Shown: positions 9,093-20,409 of the stretch, piece after piece | Layout of the letters: every line of letters begins with the position of its first letter | Numbering within the stretch: position 1 is the first letter of the stretch | The notes under the pieces: generated by a model | Told to the model about the DNA's origin: nothing | The model's input: only the letters and a program-made list of their open reading frames with translations | The model's database searches: none | From: Platanthera guangdongensis | Taxonomy: Eukaryota; Streptophyta; Magnoliopsida; Asparagales; Orchidaceae | DNA: 64,000 nt | Assembly (NCBI GenBank): GCA_039583875.1 | Contig: CM077157.1 | Span: forward strand, 76,508,346-76,572,345 | Direction of reading: 5' to 3' | Position numbers and translations under genes: made by a program

Positions 9093-11116
9093 AAGTGCTC
9101 TTCACACCTGATGAAGAAGACACAAGAACTGCTGTGAAGTCTCCAGCACAACAAGTAGATGCTGAAATCCAGGGGGAGCTACCTCAAGCTAGCCCCATAC
9201 ACAAGGATCACATCCAGGGGGAGCCACTAGTTGTGGAAGAATCCACTCCTCTTGAAAGTGAGCAAGCTACAACCACAATTCTAGAGGTAATTAGTGAGCT
9301 TAATGCTTTGGTTTTTACTATAGAAGATACTGATTTGTCTGATGTTTATCAGCAACCACAGACTGCTAGTCAAGTCCCAGATGTTGTCATTGAAGACACA
9401 TCTGCTGCAGCTCAGTTTGTATCTGATTCAGTGGTAGATGAGCCCAGACTTTCTCCAGCTCATTCACCCCAAGAATTTACAATGGAAGATTTATTCCTAA
9501 ATCTGGATCAACAAGACTTTGACAAGGACACTGCTGCTGCTGAAGTGGAGAATGCTCCAGTTGAGGGGGTGCAATTAGTTCATGTTGCAGAACCTGAGAA
9601 GGCCCCAGATGTGCAGAAGGAGTTACCCCCAAGCCCTAAGGAGAGGGTAGAAATTGCTAGCTCCTCAGCTTCTGAAGATGAGGAGACAGCAAGAGCCAAG
9701 AAAAAGAAGATTTATGTATTCAAGAGAAGGAGTCAGAGTTATAAGAAGGCCTTATAATCTATTGCACCACAGCCTATATCACTGCCAGCACCAACTGTTG
9801 ATTATAGTGCACTGATGGTTGCTATGCAGATTAAACTGGATGAACACAGGAAGGCCATTGAGAAATATGTGGATGAAGGGCAGAAATCATTGCAATTTGA
9901 TTTGGCCCAGGACATAAAGTCAATAAGATTTGAGATGAATCTTAATAAGAAGGAGATGACAGACTGCTTCCACAAAGGGGGGAATGCAGTAGTGTACTTG
10001 GCAACTCATCAAGAGAAAATAAAGGCTCAAGTAGATGACATAGCACTAAAGCAGGGATATGTTCTAGAGAACCAAATAAGAATGAATGATAATTTGACAG
10101 AATCCCACAATGCTATTGTCATAGAAATGAAGAACATTGCTGCTGGCCTGACAACTTCTACTGCTACTGCTATGACAGCTTTTGATAAAGCACTGCAAGA
10201 GAGTTTAACTGATATTACAACTGCTATTCAAGACTCTCAGAAGCTGATCTCTGAAAAACTTCAAAGGTTAAGACCTTTCTACAGGGATGGAGTCAATTAT
10301 CTTAATGCCCAAATCAGATTTCAAAAAGATGACTTAATGGATCACATCGAAAGAGAAGTCATAAAGGGGGAGAGGGTCTTAGTAAAAGCTGGCTCTGACC
10401 ATGCAAAATGAGTTTCTAATTCCATCAGAGCCACTCTTGGTTATCCTCCTCTTTGTGATGATGATAATGTAGCAGAATCTGGAATTAACCCTGCCTATCT
10501 TGGAGGTGAGCAACCAGAAGTAGCTCAAGTGATCTATCCTCCACCAGATTTTGACATGATTCATGCTGACCTACAGTCCATGTATAGCCCACCTAGGGGT
10601 AAGGACAATGTCATAATAGAGAAAGTTGTTCAGCCTGTCTCTGAAGCTTTACAGGAAGCCATCTTGAAGGAGCAAGCTGAAAAAGAAACCAGATTATCAA
10701 AGAAGAGGTTCAGGGAGCAAGCTGAACAAAGACCTGACTTTGAGCAGTGGAGCCCCACCTCTAGGAACATTATTTTGACTGCATGGAAAGCAGCAAAGGA
10801 TAACATCCATGACAGGAATAAATGGTTTTATGAGGCTGAATGGAGAAAGCATGAGTCAAGGCAGGAGGCTATAGTTCAATACAGAAGAAAGGCCAAGATG
10901 GGAAAGCTACCACCTACTTCTCTGGAGCCTAGCAAGTACTTTCCCAAGCCATATCAATAGTTTGAGAGGCAAAAGATTAAGGCTGAAGAGCTAAAGAAGA
11001 AAGATCTGAAAGGCAAGAAACCTGCTGATGCTGAAGTTGCTGAAGCTCCTGTTCAAGCTAAAGTACAAGCTGGAAAAGGAATAGTGATCAAAGAGCCTGA
11101 ACAGAAATATAATTAG
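9093..11116 (+). pseudogene. C-terminal part of third ORF of element B, three nonsense codons
   Basis: A single frame can be followed for about 670 codons from the A/B junction to the TAG at 11114, broken only by TAA at 9755, TGA at 10409 and TAG at 10958, with no frameshift. Each stop is one C-to-T change from a sense codon (CAA, CGA, CAG). The protein is acidic and Pro/Glu-rich at first, then has a long helical, coiled-coil-like region (about 9815-10400). It ends in a Lys-rich segment. I recognise no enzyme domain. By position it is the distal half of the same kind of ORF whose N-terminal half is at 1-1668 in element A. Function unknown. Confidence 0.75.
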
Positions 11117-11390
11117 AATTTTCTTAAAGTTTACTATGTAATCCTTTGATGATAACCATTCTGTAAACTTTTGAAATATGTGTATGATAAAGTATTGGAA
11201 CAATATGCTGTGTGATAAATTTGCTATATGATAAATTTATTTCATAATTGTTCTGTGATGCTATCTATGTGTACATGTTTGCTTAATACATGTTTATGTA
11301 TGCCCTGCTATATATAATCCTGCTTTACATCATTTTGTAATTTTATTATGAATGGTGTATATCATTGACTAAGGGTTATGACTTCTCCAA
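11117..11390 (+). other. AT-rich 3' spacer of B
   Basis: About 270 bases of AT-rich DNA between ORF3 and the polypurine tract. No coding frame or array is seen. Confidence 0.6.
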
Positions 11391-11402
11391 ATAGGGGGAG
11401 AT
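11391..11402 (+). other. Polypurine tract of B
   Basis: ATAGGGGGAGAT directly before the LTR start at 11403, the expected site of plus-strand priming. Confidence 0.85.
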
Positions 11403-11545
11403 TGTTGGGTACATTGGTTCAAATGTACCTGATTTGAAGAAGTCTCACCCAACTCAATGATATACATCAAAATGTATTTGATGTGTTTTGAGTTTACTTG
11501 TGCAGGCTAAGTATTTGCAGGAAAGAAGAAAAAGTTTCTAAGTCC

Positions 11546-12435
11546 ATGTGTCGACACCCAGAGGGAAAGTGTCGACACTTAAGAAGACTTGTGTCGATAC
11601 CCAGGTAAGCAGTGTCGACACTTGGAGTCATTGTGTCGACACCAGGGATGCTGAGTCGACACCAGACAGAAAGTGTCGACACAAGGAGCTGTGTCGACAC
11701 TCAGTGAAGAAAAGATAGTGAAGCTATGTCGACACTTAGCAGTTGTGTCGACACCCAGTGAAACTGTGTCTACACCAGAAAGTGTCGACACTTGGAGGCT
11801 GTGTCGACACTCAGCAAATGCCTGTAGAGACTAAGTACAAGTGTCGACACCCAGAACAATTTGCCGATACTCAACAGAAGAGTCAACACTTGAAGTAAGT
11901 ATCGACACCCAGAACAATGTGTCGACACTTAGCTGAAGACTCAACACTTCAAGAAAGTGTCGACACAAGGAGCTGTGTCGACACTTAGTAAAGAACAGCA
12001 AAGTTCAATAAAATATTCTAAGTACAAGTGTCGACACTAAGGAGTTGTGTCGACACTCAGCCAGAGTCTTGGCAGAAGAAGAATGTGTCGACACCCAGAG
12101 CAATGTGTCGACACTCAACAAGTATCAACACTGAAGACATGTGTCGACACCAAGAAGCAATGTCGACACTTAACAGATTCAACACATGAAGATGTGTCGA
12201 CACAAAGGTGTTGTGTCGACACTTAGAAGAATTCAGCAGGATACTGAAGTACAAGTACTTGTGTCGACACTCAATTTCAGTGTCGACACATGAAGAAGAA
12301 GTAGTGTCGAGATACAAAATCTACAACACAAGGAGTTGTGTCGACACCTTGTAGACTAGTGTTGATACTTAGACAACTTGTGTCGACAGTTGGTCTATAA
12401 GTGTCGACACTTAAAGACAGAAAGTCTCGACACTT
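11546..12435. repeat. GTGTCGACAC palindrome array in U3 of LTR B
   Basis: By hand count about two dozen exact copies of the perfect 10-bp palindrome GTGTCGACAC, plus several one-base variants, spaced roughly 20-45 bp apart. Flanks alternate between CCCAG/CTCAG-type and CTTAG/AAGGAG-type sequence. The array ends about 130 bp upstream of the TATA box. Confidence 0.95.
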
Positions 12436-12567
12436 AAAGACAGTTATAGAATTTTCAAGAACTGACTGGATGACTTGACAGCTGCCATTCCAGCCGGTCT
12501 ACTGTACCTGTCAGAGTTGTCAGAATTTAGTTATGAACCGGACCAGCCGGTTACCATGAAGAAGGCC

Positions 12568-12575
12568 TATAAATA
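12568..12575 (+). promoter_or_regulatory. TATA box of LTR B
   Basis: TATAAATA within GGCCTATAAATAGGC, a good plant TATA box in an otherwise mixed-composition stretch. Transcription would start about 30 bases downstream, defining the U3/R border near 12600. Confidence 0.75.
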
Positions 12576-13004
12576 GGCTTATACTGTCTACAGAAGAAGT
12601 TGATAAAAAGGTTGTTCAAATTATTGATCAAGTATTCAACAAAGAAGATCTAGCTATTTCTTGAAGAATCAAGTGCAGATCTAAGAAGTTGGAGAGAGAG
12701 AGCTCCATCCAAGAAATCAGCTGTTGGAACCAGGCTGAGAAGAAGGGTTCAGATTCACTCTGAATCTTAAGTAGCAGAGATCAAGGATAAACTGCAGAAG
12801 GAGTCAATCTTATTGAGTTCTACTTTCAAGAAGCTTTGAAGAAAGCTAAGTCAGATTGATTCCAGCTGAGTTCTTCCAAGAACTCATCAAGAAACTCACA
12901 ACTCTTCTCTCTCATTTCTCTGAGTTGTTGAGTCACAAGTTTGTATTCATTTTATCTTGTAGGATCCTTTGGATCTGAGTCTTGTAAGCCTGCAATTATA
13001 AAGG

Positions 13005-13130
13005 CTGAGTGTAGGGCTTGAGAGCCTGAGTGTAGGAGATTGAAATCTCTGAGTGTAGGCCTTGGTGGCTGAGTGTAGGCCTTGGTGGCTGAGTGTAGGC
13101 CCTTGTGGCTGAGTGTAGGCTTTGTGAAGA
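13005..13130. repeat. ~20-bp tandem repeat in LTR B
   Basis: Five or six copies of GAGTGTAGGCCTTGGTGGCT and variants, downstream of the TATA box in R/U5. Confidence 0.85.
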
Positions 13131-13446
13131 AGCTGAGTTGTAGGGCCTTGGGCCTGAGGTGTAAGAACCAGTTTTGGGTTCTGAGATAGTGGAGAAGTTT
13201 GGCCGAATCTAGTACACTGCTAGATAGTCGAAGGGGGAAAGTGGATGTACCCAAACCTTAGGGAACCACTATAAAATTGTGTGTCTTCTGTGTGCTGTGG
13301 TTTGCTGTGAATGCTGTGTGATTGCTGTGAAATAGTAGATATAAATCTGTGTTAAAAAACTGATTGCTGTCATAAAAAGTTAAAAAGAATTTGGTCACCT
13401 ATTCACCCCCCCCCCCCCTCTAGGTGTTTAGGTACTATATCTTTCA

Positions 13447-15087
13447 GGAGTCATGATATTCCAAGTACTTCTACTGCCAGACGCATCTCAAGTCAGACTG
13501 TAGCTGGGAGATATAAGAATAAGGCAGATGTTGTACCTTCTGGACTGAGAGCTGCTGATAACACAACTACAAGACACGTTCTAAAAAGAAGGTACAACAT
13601 TTATGAGTGCTGGTGCTGTGCCAAGATGGGTCACTATTCTATTAATTACTGACACAATCCTAATGTGGTCAGAGCTAGAGTAAGCTTACCTCTCAGAAGA
13701 GCTGCAGGTAGACATGATTATTATGAGACTAACATGCACCTAGGACCCAATAAGAATTGGGATCCTAAGATTAACAGACTTATGTCTTGTAGGTTGGTCC
13801 AAATACCCATACCCCTAAATGGTACTTGAACAGTGGATGTTCCAGGCACATGACTGGAACAAGGAGCTTGCTGAAGGATTACACTCCAATAAAGAATGGA
13901 CCCAAAGTCATTTTTGGTGGCTCAGATAGTGGAGTGATAAGAGTTTATGGTAAGATATCTAATGACATAGTCACTATCACAAAACTAGCTTATGTGGAAG
14001 GGTTGCAACACAACCTGATAAGCATTAACCAACTCTATGATCTTGGTTATGACATGGTTTTCCACAAGGATGAGTGCCACATTAAGAGGTTAAGTGACCA
14101 AGAGGTCATCTTAACAGGCACTAGGAGTGGAAATGTGTATTGGTAAAATTTCCTATGCTTAGATAAGGACTCTCCTATATACCTAGTGGCAAATGATAAA
14201 ATCTTATATTGTGGACAATGATACAAGAGATTAGCCCATTTGAACTACAAGACCATTTTAAAGTTCTTTAGTGAAGAGCTAGTTAGAAATGGTCCCAAGT
14301 TGAAATGCACTAAGGAGGGTATCTGCTCTGTATGCCAAAAGGGAAAACAGACCAAGAACTCTTTCAAAAGCATTGAGACCAAAGACTTAGTGAGGTGTAT
14401 ATACCTCCTGCATATGGACTTGTTTGGTCCTATGCCAGTTCATAGTCTTGGTAGCAAAGCCTATACCCTTGTGATGGTTGATGACTATTCTAGGTTTGCT
14501 TTGGTGTTCTTTCTTAAGAGAAAGGATGAAACCCTTGATGTCTTCAAGAACTTTATCAAGAAGATATAGAATGAACTAGACAGTTCTGTGGTCAAAATTA
14601 GAAGTGATCATGAGACTGAATTTTAATCTGCAAGCATGACAAGTTTCTGTGAAGAGCAAGGAATTCTCCAAGAATTCTCCTCTCCTAGAACACCCCAGCA
14701 AAATGGAATTGCTGAGTGGAAAAACAAGACTCTCATAGAAGCTGGATGGACCTTACAGAATGACAAAACTCTCCCAGAATATTTCTAGTCTGAGGCAGTA
14801 AACACTGTATGTCATGTCCTTAACAGGGCTTCTATCACCAAAAGTCACAAGAAGACTCCATATGAGATATTGAATGGTAGAAAACTAAACTTATCCTACT
14901 TCAGGATCTTTGGTAGCAAGTGCTATGTGCTAAACAATGGAAAGTCCTATGTGACTAAGTTTGTTGCCAAGTCCTATGAAGGGATCTTTGTTGGGTACAG
15001 CAACCACAACAGGGCATATAGAATTTATAACTTGACAAGTCAAGTTGTAGAAGAGTTAGTTCATGTTGTGTTTGATGAATCAAATAT
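13447..15087 (+). pseudogene. Decayed gag-protease-integrase of copia element C
   Basis: The segment starts inside gag, next to LTR B, and resembles element D over its whole length. It shows an altered zinc knuckle (CWCCAKMGHYSINY, then a stop), then protease WYLNSGCSRHMTG, where the catalytic Asp codon reads Asn (about 13822-13860). The integrase zinc finger and core follow ([43 protein letters not shown]). Several nonsense codons interrupt it, for example near 14566, 14623 and 14787. It ends at GATGAATCAAATAT where LTR fragment E begins. RT and RNase H are missing. Certainly inactive. Confidence 0.85.
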
Positions 15088-15556
15088 TGTTGGGTATTGT
15101 ATCCATAATAGCCTAGATTTGTGTGAAGTCACCCTTGAACTAAGATAAATTAAGTATATATTTGATGTTATTTTCTAGTTAAGTGCTTGCAGGTCTTTAT
15201 TGCTAAGTGTAGACCAATGTTAGTTTACAATGAGTCACTAAACACAGGACCATGCAATGTAATCCCTCATTTTGTGATCCATGGTGTTGTCCCACGTGTA
15301 ACCTCTCTATTGGGATTCACTTCATTTTTAAGTACTAAAGCATGCAAGAAAGGAAGTGTTGCTGGTCCCAGAACAAAGACAAAAATTTTGCTAAGTCCAT
15401 TCTTCGAAAAGAAAGAAAGTTTTTCGAAAGGTCTAGTTAAAGTTTTTGAGAAAGAAGAACTGTTCTCGAAAAGCATAAAGACTTTTTGAAAAACTCTCTA
15501 AAAATTTCTAAGTTCTATTTTCGAGAAATGCCCTGTTGATTATGCGAAAAAGCCAA
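15088..15556 (+). repeat. LTR fragment E
   Basis: Starts with TGTTGGGTATTGTATCC exactly where the integrase of C breaks, and its first ~100 bases resemble the starts of LTRs B and D. It is cut at 15556 by LTR D. The distal part (about 15390-15550) is rich in TTCGAAA and TTTTCGA motifs, its own palindrome type. The rest of E should lie on the far side of D but is not recognised in the window. Confidence 0.65.
15390..15550. repeat. TTCGAA-type palindrome cluster in LTR fragment E
   Basis: Variants of TTCTCGAAAAG, TTTTTCGAAAG and TTTTCGAGAAA occur every 20-40 bases. They are short inverted repeats centred on TCGA. Confidence 0.6.
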
Positions 15557-15729
15557 TGTTGGGTCCAATGTTCCCAATGTCCCTGATTTGTGAGAAGTCA
15601 AACAGGTCAATGTCACACACATCAACTATATTTGATGTATATTTGAGGTCTTGAGTGTAGGTTAGTCCATATCACATTGATTGGACAAGAGGACACAATA
15701 ATTGGTTGCTGGACATAACAAAAATCTAC

Positions 15730-16375
15730 TAAGTCCACATGTGTTAAGTGGAGCAAGCTCACTCAATGCTAGAGGTAAGGATTCAATGTTGTCTAGCTAT
15801 AAATCTGCCTAAGTCCATAGGCGTTGAGTGAGGATAGATCTTTCAATGCCATATAACAAATACCATCGAGACTATCTTAGCCTAACTGAGAGCCAAAATA
15901 ATGGCCAAGTACACAGGAGTTGAGTGTTGTCTACTCACTCAACGCCATACAACTTTTACATTAGGTGTTGCTATGCCTGTCAACTCCATAGAACAGTTGG
16001 GCCAAATTTTCACCAAGTTCACTAGCGTTGAATGTAGCTTACTCACTCAACTCCATGATAGAAGAATCTGTCCAGGTAGAAAAGCGTTGAGTGTAGCTTA
16101 CTCACTCAATGCCATGACAGAAGAATCTAAGTAGCAAAGTGTTGAGTGTAGCTCACTCACTCAACACCATGACAGAAAAATCTATCTAAGTAGCAAGGCA
16201 TTGAGTGTAGCTTACTCACTAAATGTCATGTTAGAAGTATCTGTCTAAGTAGCAATGCGTTGACTGTAGCTTACTCACTCAATGCCATGATAGAAAAATC
16301 TGTCTAAGTAGCAATGCGTTGAGTGGAGCTTACTCTCTCAATGCCGAGGCTCAGAAAATTTGGCTAAGTTCAAAT
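15730..16375. repeat. GCGTTGAGTG/CACTCAATGC array in LTR D
   Basis: Roughly ten units of GCGTTGAGTG, then TAGCTTACT, then CACTCAATGCC, spaced about 60 bp apart with AGAAGAATCT-type spacers. GCGTTGAGTG pairs with CACTCAACGC, so each unit is a hairpin with 8-10 bp arms. Confidence 0.85.
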
Positions 16376-16394
16376 ACGTTGATAACTTTTACTT

Positions 16395-16620
16395 TCATTG
16401 AGCTAAGCTCGAAGTTCGTCGAACTGAGCTTTAAGTTCGTCGAATTGAGATTTGGCTTTTCATTGAGCTGTGCTCGGACTTCGTCGAACTAAGCTCTAAG
16501 TTCGTCGAACTAAGCTTTCATGTTTTGTCGAGCTGAACTTTGAGTTCGTCGAACTAAGTTCTGCATTCGTCGAAGTCTTTTGGCGCTGAGTGATGGTCAT
16601 TCACTCAATGCATTTGCTTC
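16395..16620. repeat. TTCGTCGAA-type array in LTR D
   Basis: Six or so copies of TTCGTCGAACTGAGCT or variants, the same core (TCGTCGA ... GAGCT) as in element A, directly downstream of the first array of LTR D. Confidence 0.8.
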
Positions 16621-17712
16621 TAATGTTTGAATTTTGTCCAAGTCTAGAGAGATACTGAGTCATGTTGACGTCAACATAGTCAAAAAGTCAACCAAATTTC
16701 AAATGTTGCGGGAATGCTGCCAGAGGTGCTGGCGGCCAGCTATCATCATCCTCTGCACGTGGAAAGTTATATTTTCATCTTTAAGTTCTGGGGCCCACAC
16801 AAAACAAAGAGCCGTTGAATCAAGAGTAAATGGAAAAATGTGCTATATAACAAATCTCAGCCATCAATCCTAGTGGTGGGCCCACTGCTCGATTGGCCGT
16901 TAGAGAATAAAAAGAAGCAAATCGGCTAGAGCAAACCATCGAATCCTTGTCTAGGTTTTCTGAAAATGAAAGTGCGGCCAAACTTCATCTTCTTCCTCAC
17001 CTTTCTTATCGAGCTTGAAGAACCTGTTCTGCACAAAAAAACTTAGCTGAGGAAAGAGATTGCTGAAGCAATCACCATCTGCAATAGCAGGTTCAGAAGC
17101 AATCCTGAGGAATCAAATCAACAAGCTCTGCAAAGAAATGATAGATATTTGAAGAAAGATTCAAATGCTGACTTCATTGTCTTCAACAACAAAAGCTTGG
17201 GCTGATATATGCTCAGTCCAGGAAGAAGTGGACACAGAGTTCTTGCTATGATGTCTAATCAAATCACCTTTCATTTATTATGAATAGATTCTTTATGAGT
17301 CTGAAGTTATAAGCCCGTGTTATAAAGGCTAAGGTCTTTGTGACCTGTGTTTTGGCTTAGTGCCAAGTGAAAGGTCTTTATGACCTGTGGTTTGGCTTAG
17401 TGTCTAAGTGGTAGGTCTATGTGACCTGTGAGGTCCTGCGGGATCCGTACTGTAAGCTATTAAGGAGCCGAGTTTTGAGGGAAGAGCCTAGTCTAACACA
17501 ATGTTAGAAAGGTGCAGAGGGACAGTGGATATACCCAAGATTGTGGAACCACTATAAAATTGTTGTGTCGTCTGTGATGGTTCTTGAAAGCTAAAACTAA
17601 CCTAATCACTAAGCACAGAAATCGACTGACAAGTAAGAAGATTAAAATAGAGATAAAAACCTATTTACCCCCCTCTAGGTGTTTAGCTAGCCTTGAAAAC
17701 AAGACTTTCAAG

Positions 17713-17724
17713 TGGTATCAAAGG
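17713..17724 (+). other. Primer binding site of D
   Basis: TGGTATCAAAGG, two bases after the LTR end. It matches the initiator Met tRNA complement except for A in place of G at one site. Confidence 0.75.
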
Positions 17725-17789
17725 GAGGTTGCTCTTTAAAGGAATAACCATTTGAGTAGATCTCCAAGGTTAGCAAGAAGTCTGTATCT

Positions 17790-20400
17790 ATGGGTTCAGG
17801 AATGAGTAATAAGGACCTGAGTGCTGTGAGGCTTCCAATCTATAGGAAGGAAGACTTCGGCATCTAGAAAGCAAGGGTGAGGGAGTTCATGTAAGCTGCT
17901 GACCCTAGAATCTATATTACAGTCGAAGAGGGCATTCATCCCAATGAAGGTCTCTACACTGGATGTAAATGTCCAGACACCCAAGACATATGCTGAGATG
18001 ACTAAGGATGAGTTGGCCCTGGCCTCATTAGACAAGAGAGCAAAGGATATAATTGTGAGTGATGTTGATAAATCTACACTTCAGAACCTGATCCATTGCA
18101 CAACAACAAAGGAAATGTGGGACAAACTGGTGATCTACATGGAGGGGACATATGAAATTCGAGATAATAGGAAGTCCATGCTCAACCAAGAGTATGAGGC
18201 TTTCAGTGAATCCAAGGGGGACAACATAACCACCTGTTATGAAAAGTTCTTTAGGATTGTGAATGAACTGAAGACTTATGGAAGGGTATTCAGTCACTAT
18301 GAATTGAATGACAAGTTCCTTAGATCTCTCACTAGAGAGTGGGACACAAAGATCTGTGCCATCAGAGAAGTGGCAAAGCTGAGTGACACTACTCCTCACA
18401 CACTCTTTGCGAAGCTGCTATCATATGAGATGCAGGTGGCTGCCAGGAAAGAAGAGGAGAACCACAACAAGTCTCAGGCAAGAGACAAGGCTGTAGCATT
18501 CAAAGATGACGGCTCCAACAAAAGCATAAGAATGTCTCCCTCTCCACCAAGGAGAGATGCTGAATCTGATTCTGGAAGATCAAAGAAAAGCACATCAGAC
18601 TGACAATGGTCTGATTAAGATTTTGCTGCTTTCTCTAGGCAATTCCAGAAGTTCATGAACAAGAAGCACTGAAGAGGCCAACCTTCCTCCTTCTATCATC
18701 CCAAGGATGACTACTATAAGGGCAGGAGGAAATCCTACATGGAGGATAGATATGGTTCCAAAACTTGTAAATAGGTTTCATCTAACAAAACTTGTTATCA
18801 TTGTAGAAAGCCTGGGCATGTAATAGTCGTCTACCCAGTCAAAAGAAGGGAACATGGTGAGAAAAAGGACCACCGACAAAAAGGCAAGAAGGAGAAATCC
18901 ATCATTGCTAAGAAACAAAGAAGCTGGACTGACACCTCCTCATCAGAGTCAGAATAAGAAGAAGAAGAAGCCTACATAGGGTTGTACTCTACTGAAGATG
19001 GAGCTATAAAAGCAGAGTGCATTAAAAGGCTGTCTGCTATAGAAGAAGAAGCTGAGAAGGTTCTTCCTGCTGCCATGATTGAAGTCACTGCCCCTCTATC
19101 ACAGTCTGATGGTGATTTAGAGGTGGATTATGAAGAAGACAGCTATTGCCTTGGGCTGATGGTTAGGTCTGATGAAGAATTCAACCAGGATCAGCCTGGT
19201 CCTAACAAGGTAATCTCTGATACTAGCTCTTCTAGATCATATTATGAATCAATTCAAGATTCTTGTGCCTCTACATCAAATGATGATGGTGGCTCATAAT
19301 CTGAAGGAGACATCAATTAATGGATTGACAACTATGGTGCACTCTTGCAGGCTCTAAAGAAAAGCAAGCCCCCGGCCAAATAGCAGGCTCAGGAAATTGC
19401 TTCTCTATAGTTTGCTTTTTCAGAATCAGCAAAACTGCTGGATCTGAAGATGCAAGAAGTTAGCAAACTGAAGAATGTAACAATCATTTAGATGAGCATC
19501 ATAATCATCAAGAATAACCATATCAAGAATCTTGAAGGAAAGCTCCAAAAAGAGAGGGAACTAGTGGCTAGCTACTCCAAGCCTAGCATAGTGATGCCCT
19601 TGATAGACTCCTCCACCCAAAATAAAAAAAAGGGTTGGGTTTCAAGGGAAGGACAAGAGCTGCCAATCCGAAGGGAAAGGGCAATGCTCAAGTACAACCA
19701 CTAGCCTCTAAGCCTCCTGTTAAATTAAATACAATGCAACTACCTTCTAACAAGCATGACCATGAGAGTATTTATGATCACTAGAATAATGCTAGACCCT
19801 CTTGTGTGAACAAAATGTTCCACAATATGGAGGTGGGTATAATAATGGTGCAAGTGCCTTTAAGGCAACCTATGAGAAAATACAAATGTCCCATCATGGA
19901 CCATTTGTGTTTTGTGCAACAGCCCCTTCAGTCAAGAGTAAAGCTGCTGACTGTTCTTCAAATCTTGCAGCACACTCTAAGACAAAGGGCAAGGCTGTTA
20001 GTAGACCAGACCTGGGAATCTCTGAGGCCATCAAGAGTATGCTTTTTGAAAAGAAAGCAGCTGCTAGAAGGGCTCAAGATATCCCAAGCACTTCAACTGC
20101 CAGACCCACCACTTGTCAGACTGGGGCTGGGAAATTAAAGAACAGGACTGCTGCTGCTCCTTCTAAACTAAGAGCTACTGTTAACACAACCATTAGACCT
20201 GCTTTGAAAAGAAGATACAACATCCATGAGTGTTGGTGCTGTGGCAAGGTAGGCCACATTGATGTTGATTTTTGGCATAATCATAGTATGCAGAGAGCCA
20301 ATGTTAGCTTGCCTGTTAGAAAAGCTGCAGACAGGCATAATCATTTTCATTCTAACCTGCACCAAGGACCCAATAAAAATTGGGGTCCTAAAGTTAACTG
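17790..20400 (+). pseudogene. Gag of element D, degenerate
   Basis: The start is ATG at 17790. A UBN2-like gag core reads best at 17944-18603 (TTKEMWDKLVIYMEGTYEI, YELNDKFLRSLTREWDTKI). Then follow a zinc knuckle with its last Cys changed to Tyr (CYHCRKPGHVIVVY, about 18795), acidic stretches (18982-19299) and a second Cys-rich motif CWCCGKVGHIDVDFWH near 20235. Stops and shifts occur at about 17865, 18604, 18771, 18957, 19299 and 19486. The second motif is shared with C, so it is a lineage trait. Confidence 0.75.
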
Positions 20401-20409
20401 ATCTGTGTA

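Larger units (their letters stand above)
9093..13446 (+). mobile_element. Ty1/copia SIRE-type element B, 3' remnant
   Basis: Only the third ORF, the polypurine tract and the 3' LTR are present. The 5' part should lie left of element A, beyond the window. The LTR start TGTTGGGTAC at 11403 and end CTTTCA at 13446 have TG...CA termini, and the C-run motif (about 13405-13420) marks it as SIRE-type. The right flank is gag of element C, so B inserted into C. The right copy of a 5-bp target duplication would be GGAGT at 13447-13451. Confidence 0.85.
11403..13446 (+). repeat. 3' LTR of element B (2044 bp)
   Basis: TG...CA ends and an adjacent polypurine tract define it. U3 carries the GTGTCGACAC array (11546-12435). 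A clear TATAAATA follows at 12568. The downstream part has a 20-bp tandem repeat and the conserved C-run near the end. The first ~100 bases resemble LTRs D and E, whose U3 arrays use other palindromes. Confidence 0.88.
15557..17710 (+). repeat. 5' LTR of element D (2154 bp)
   Basis: TGTTGGGTCC at 15557 to GACTTTCA at 17710, followed by the primer site at 17713. The C-run motif is at about 17665-17680. U3 has two palindrome arrays (15730-16375 and 16395-16620). TATATAA at about 16843 is a possible TATA box. R/U5 contains a short tandem repeat around the phrase GGTCTTTGTGACCTGTG (17320-17430). Confidence 0.85.
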
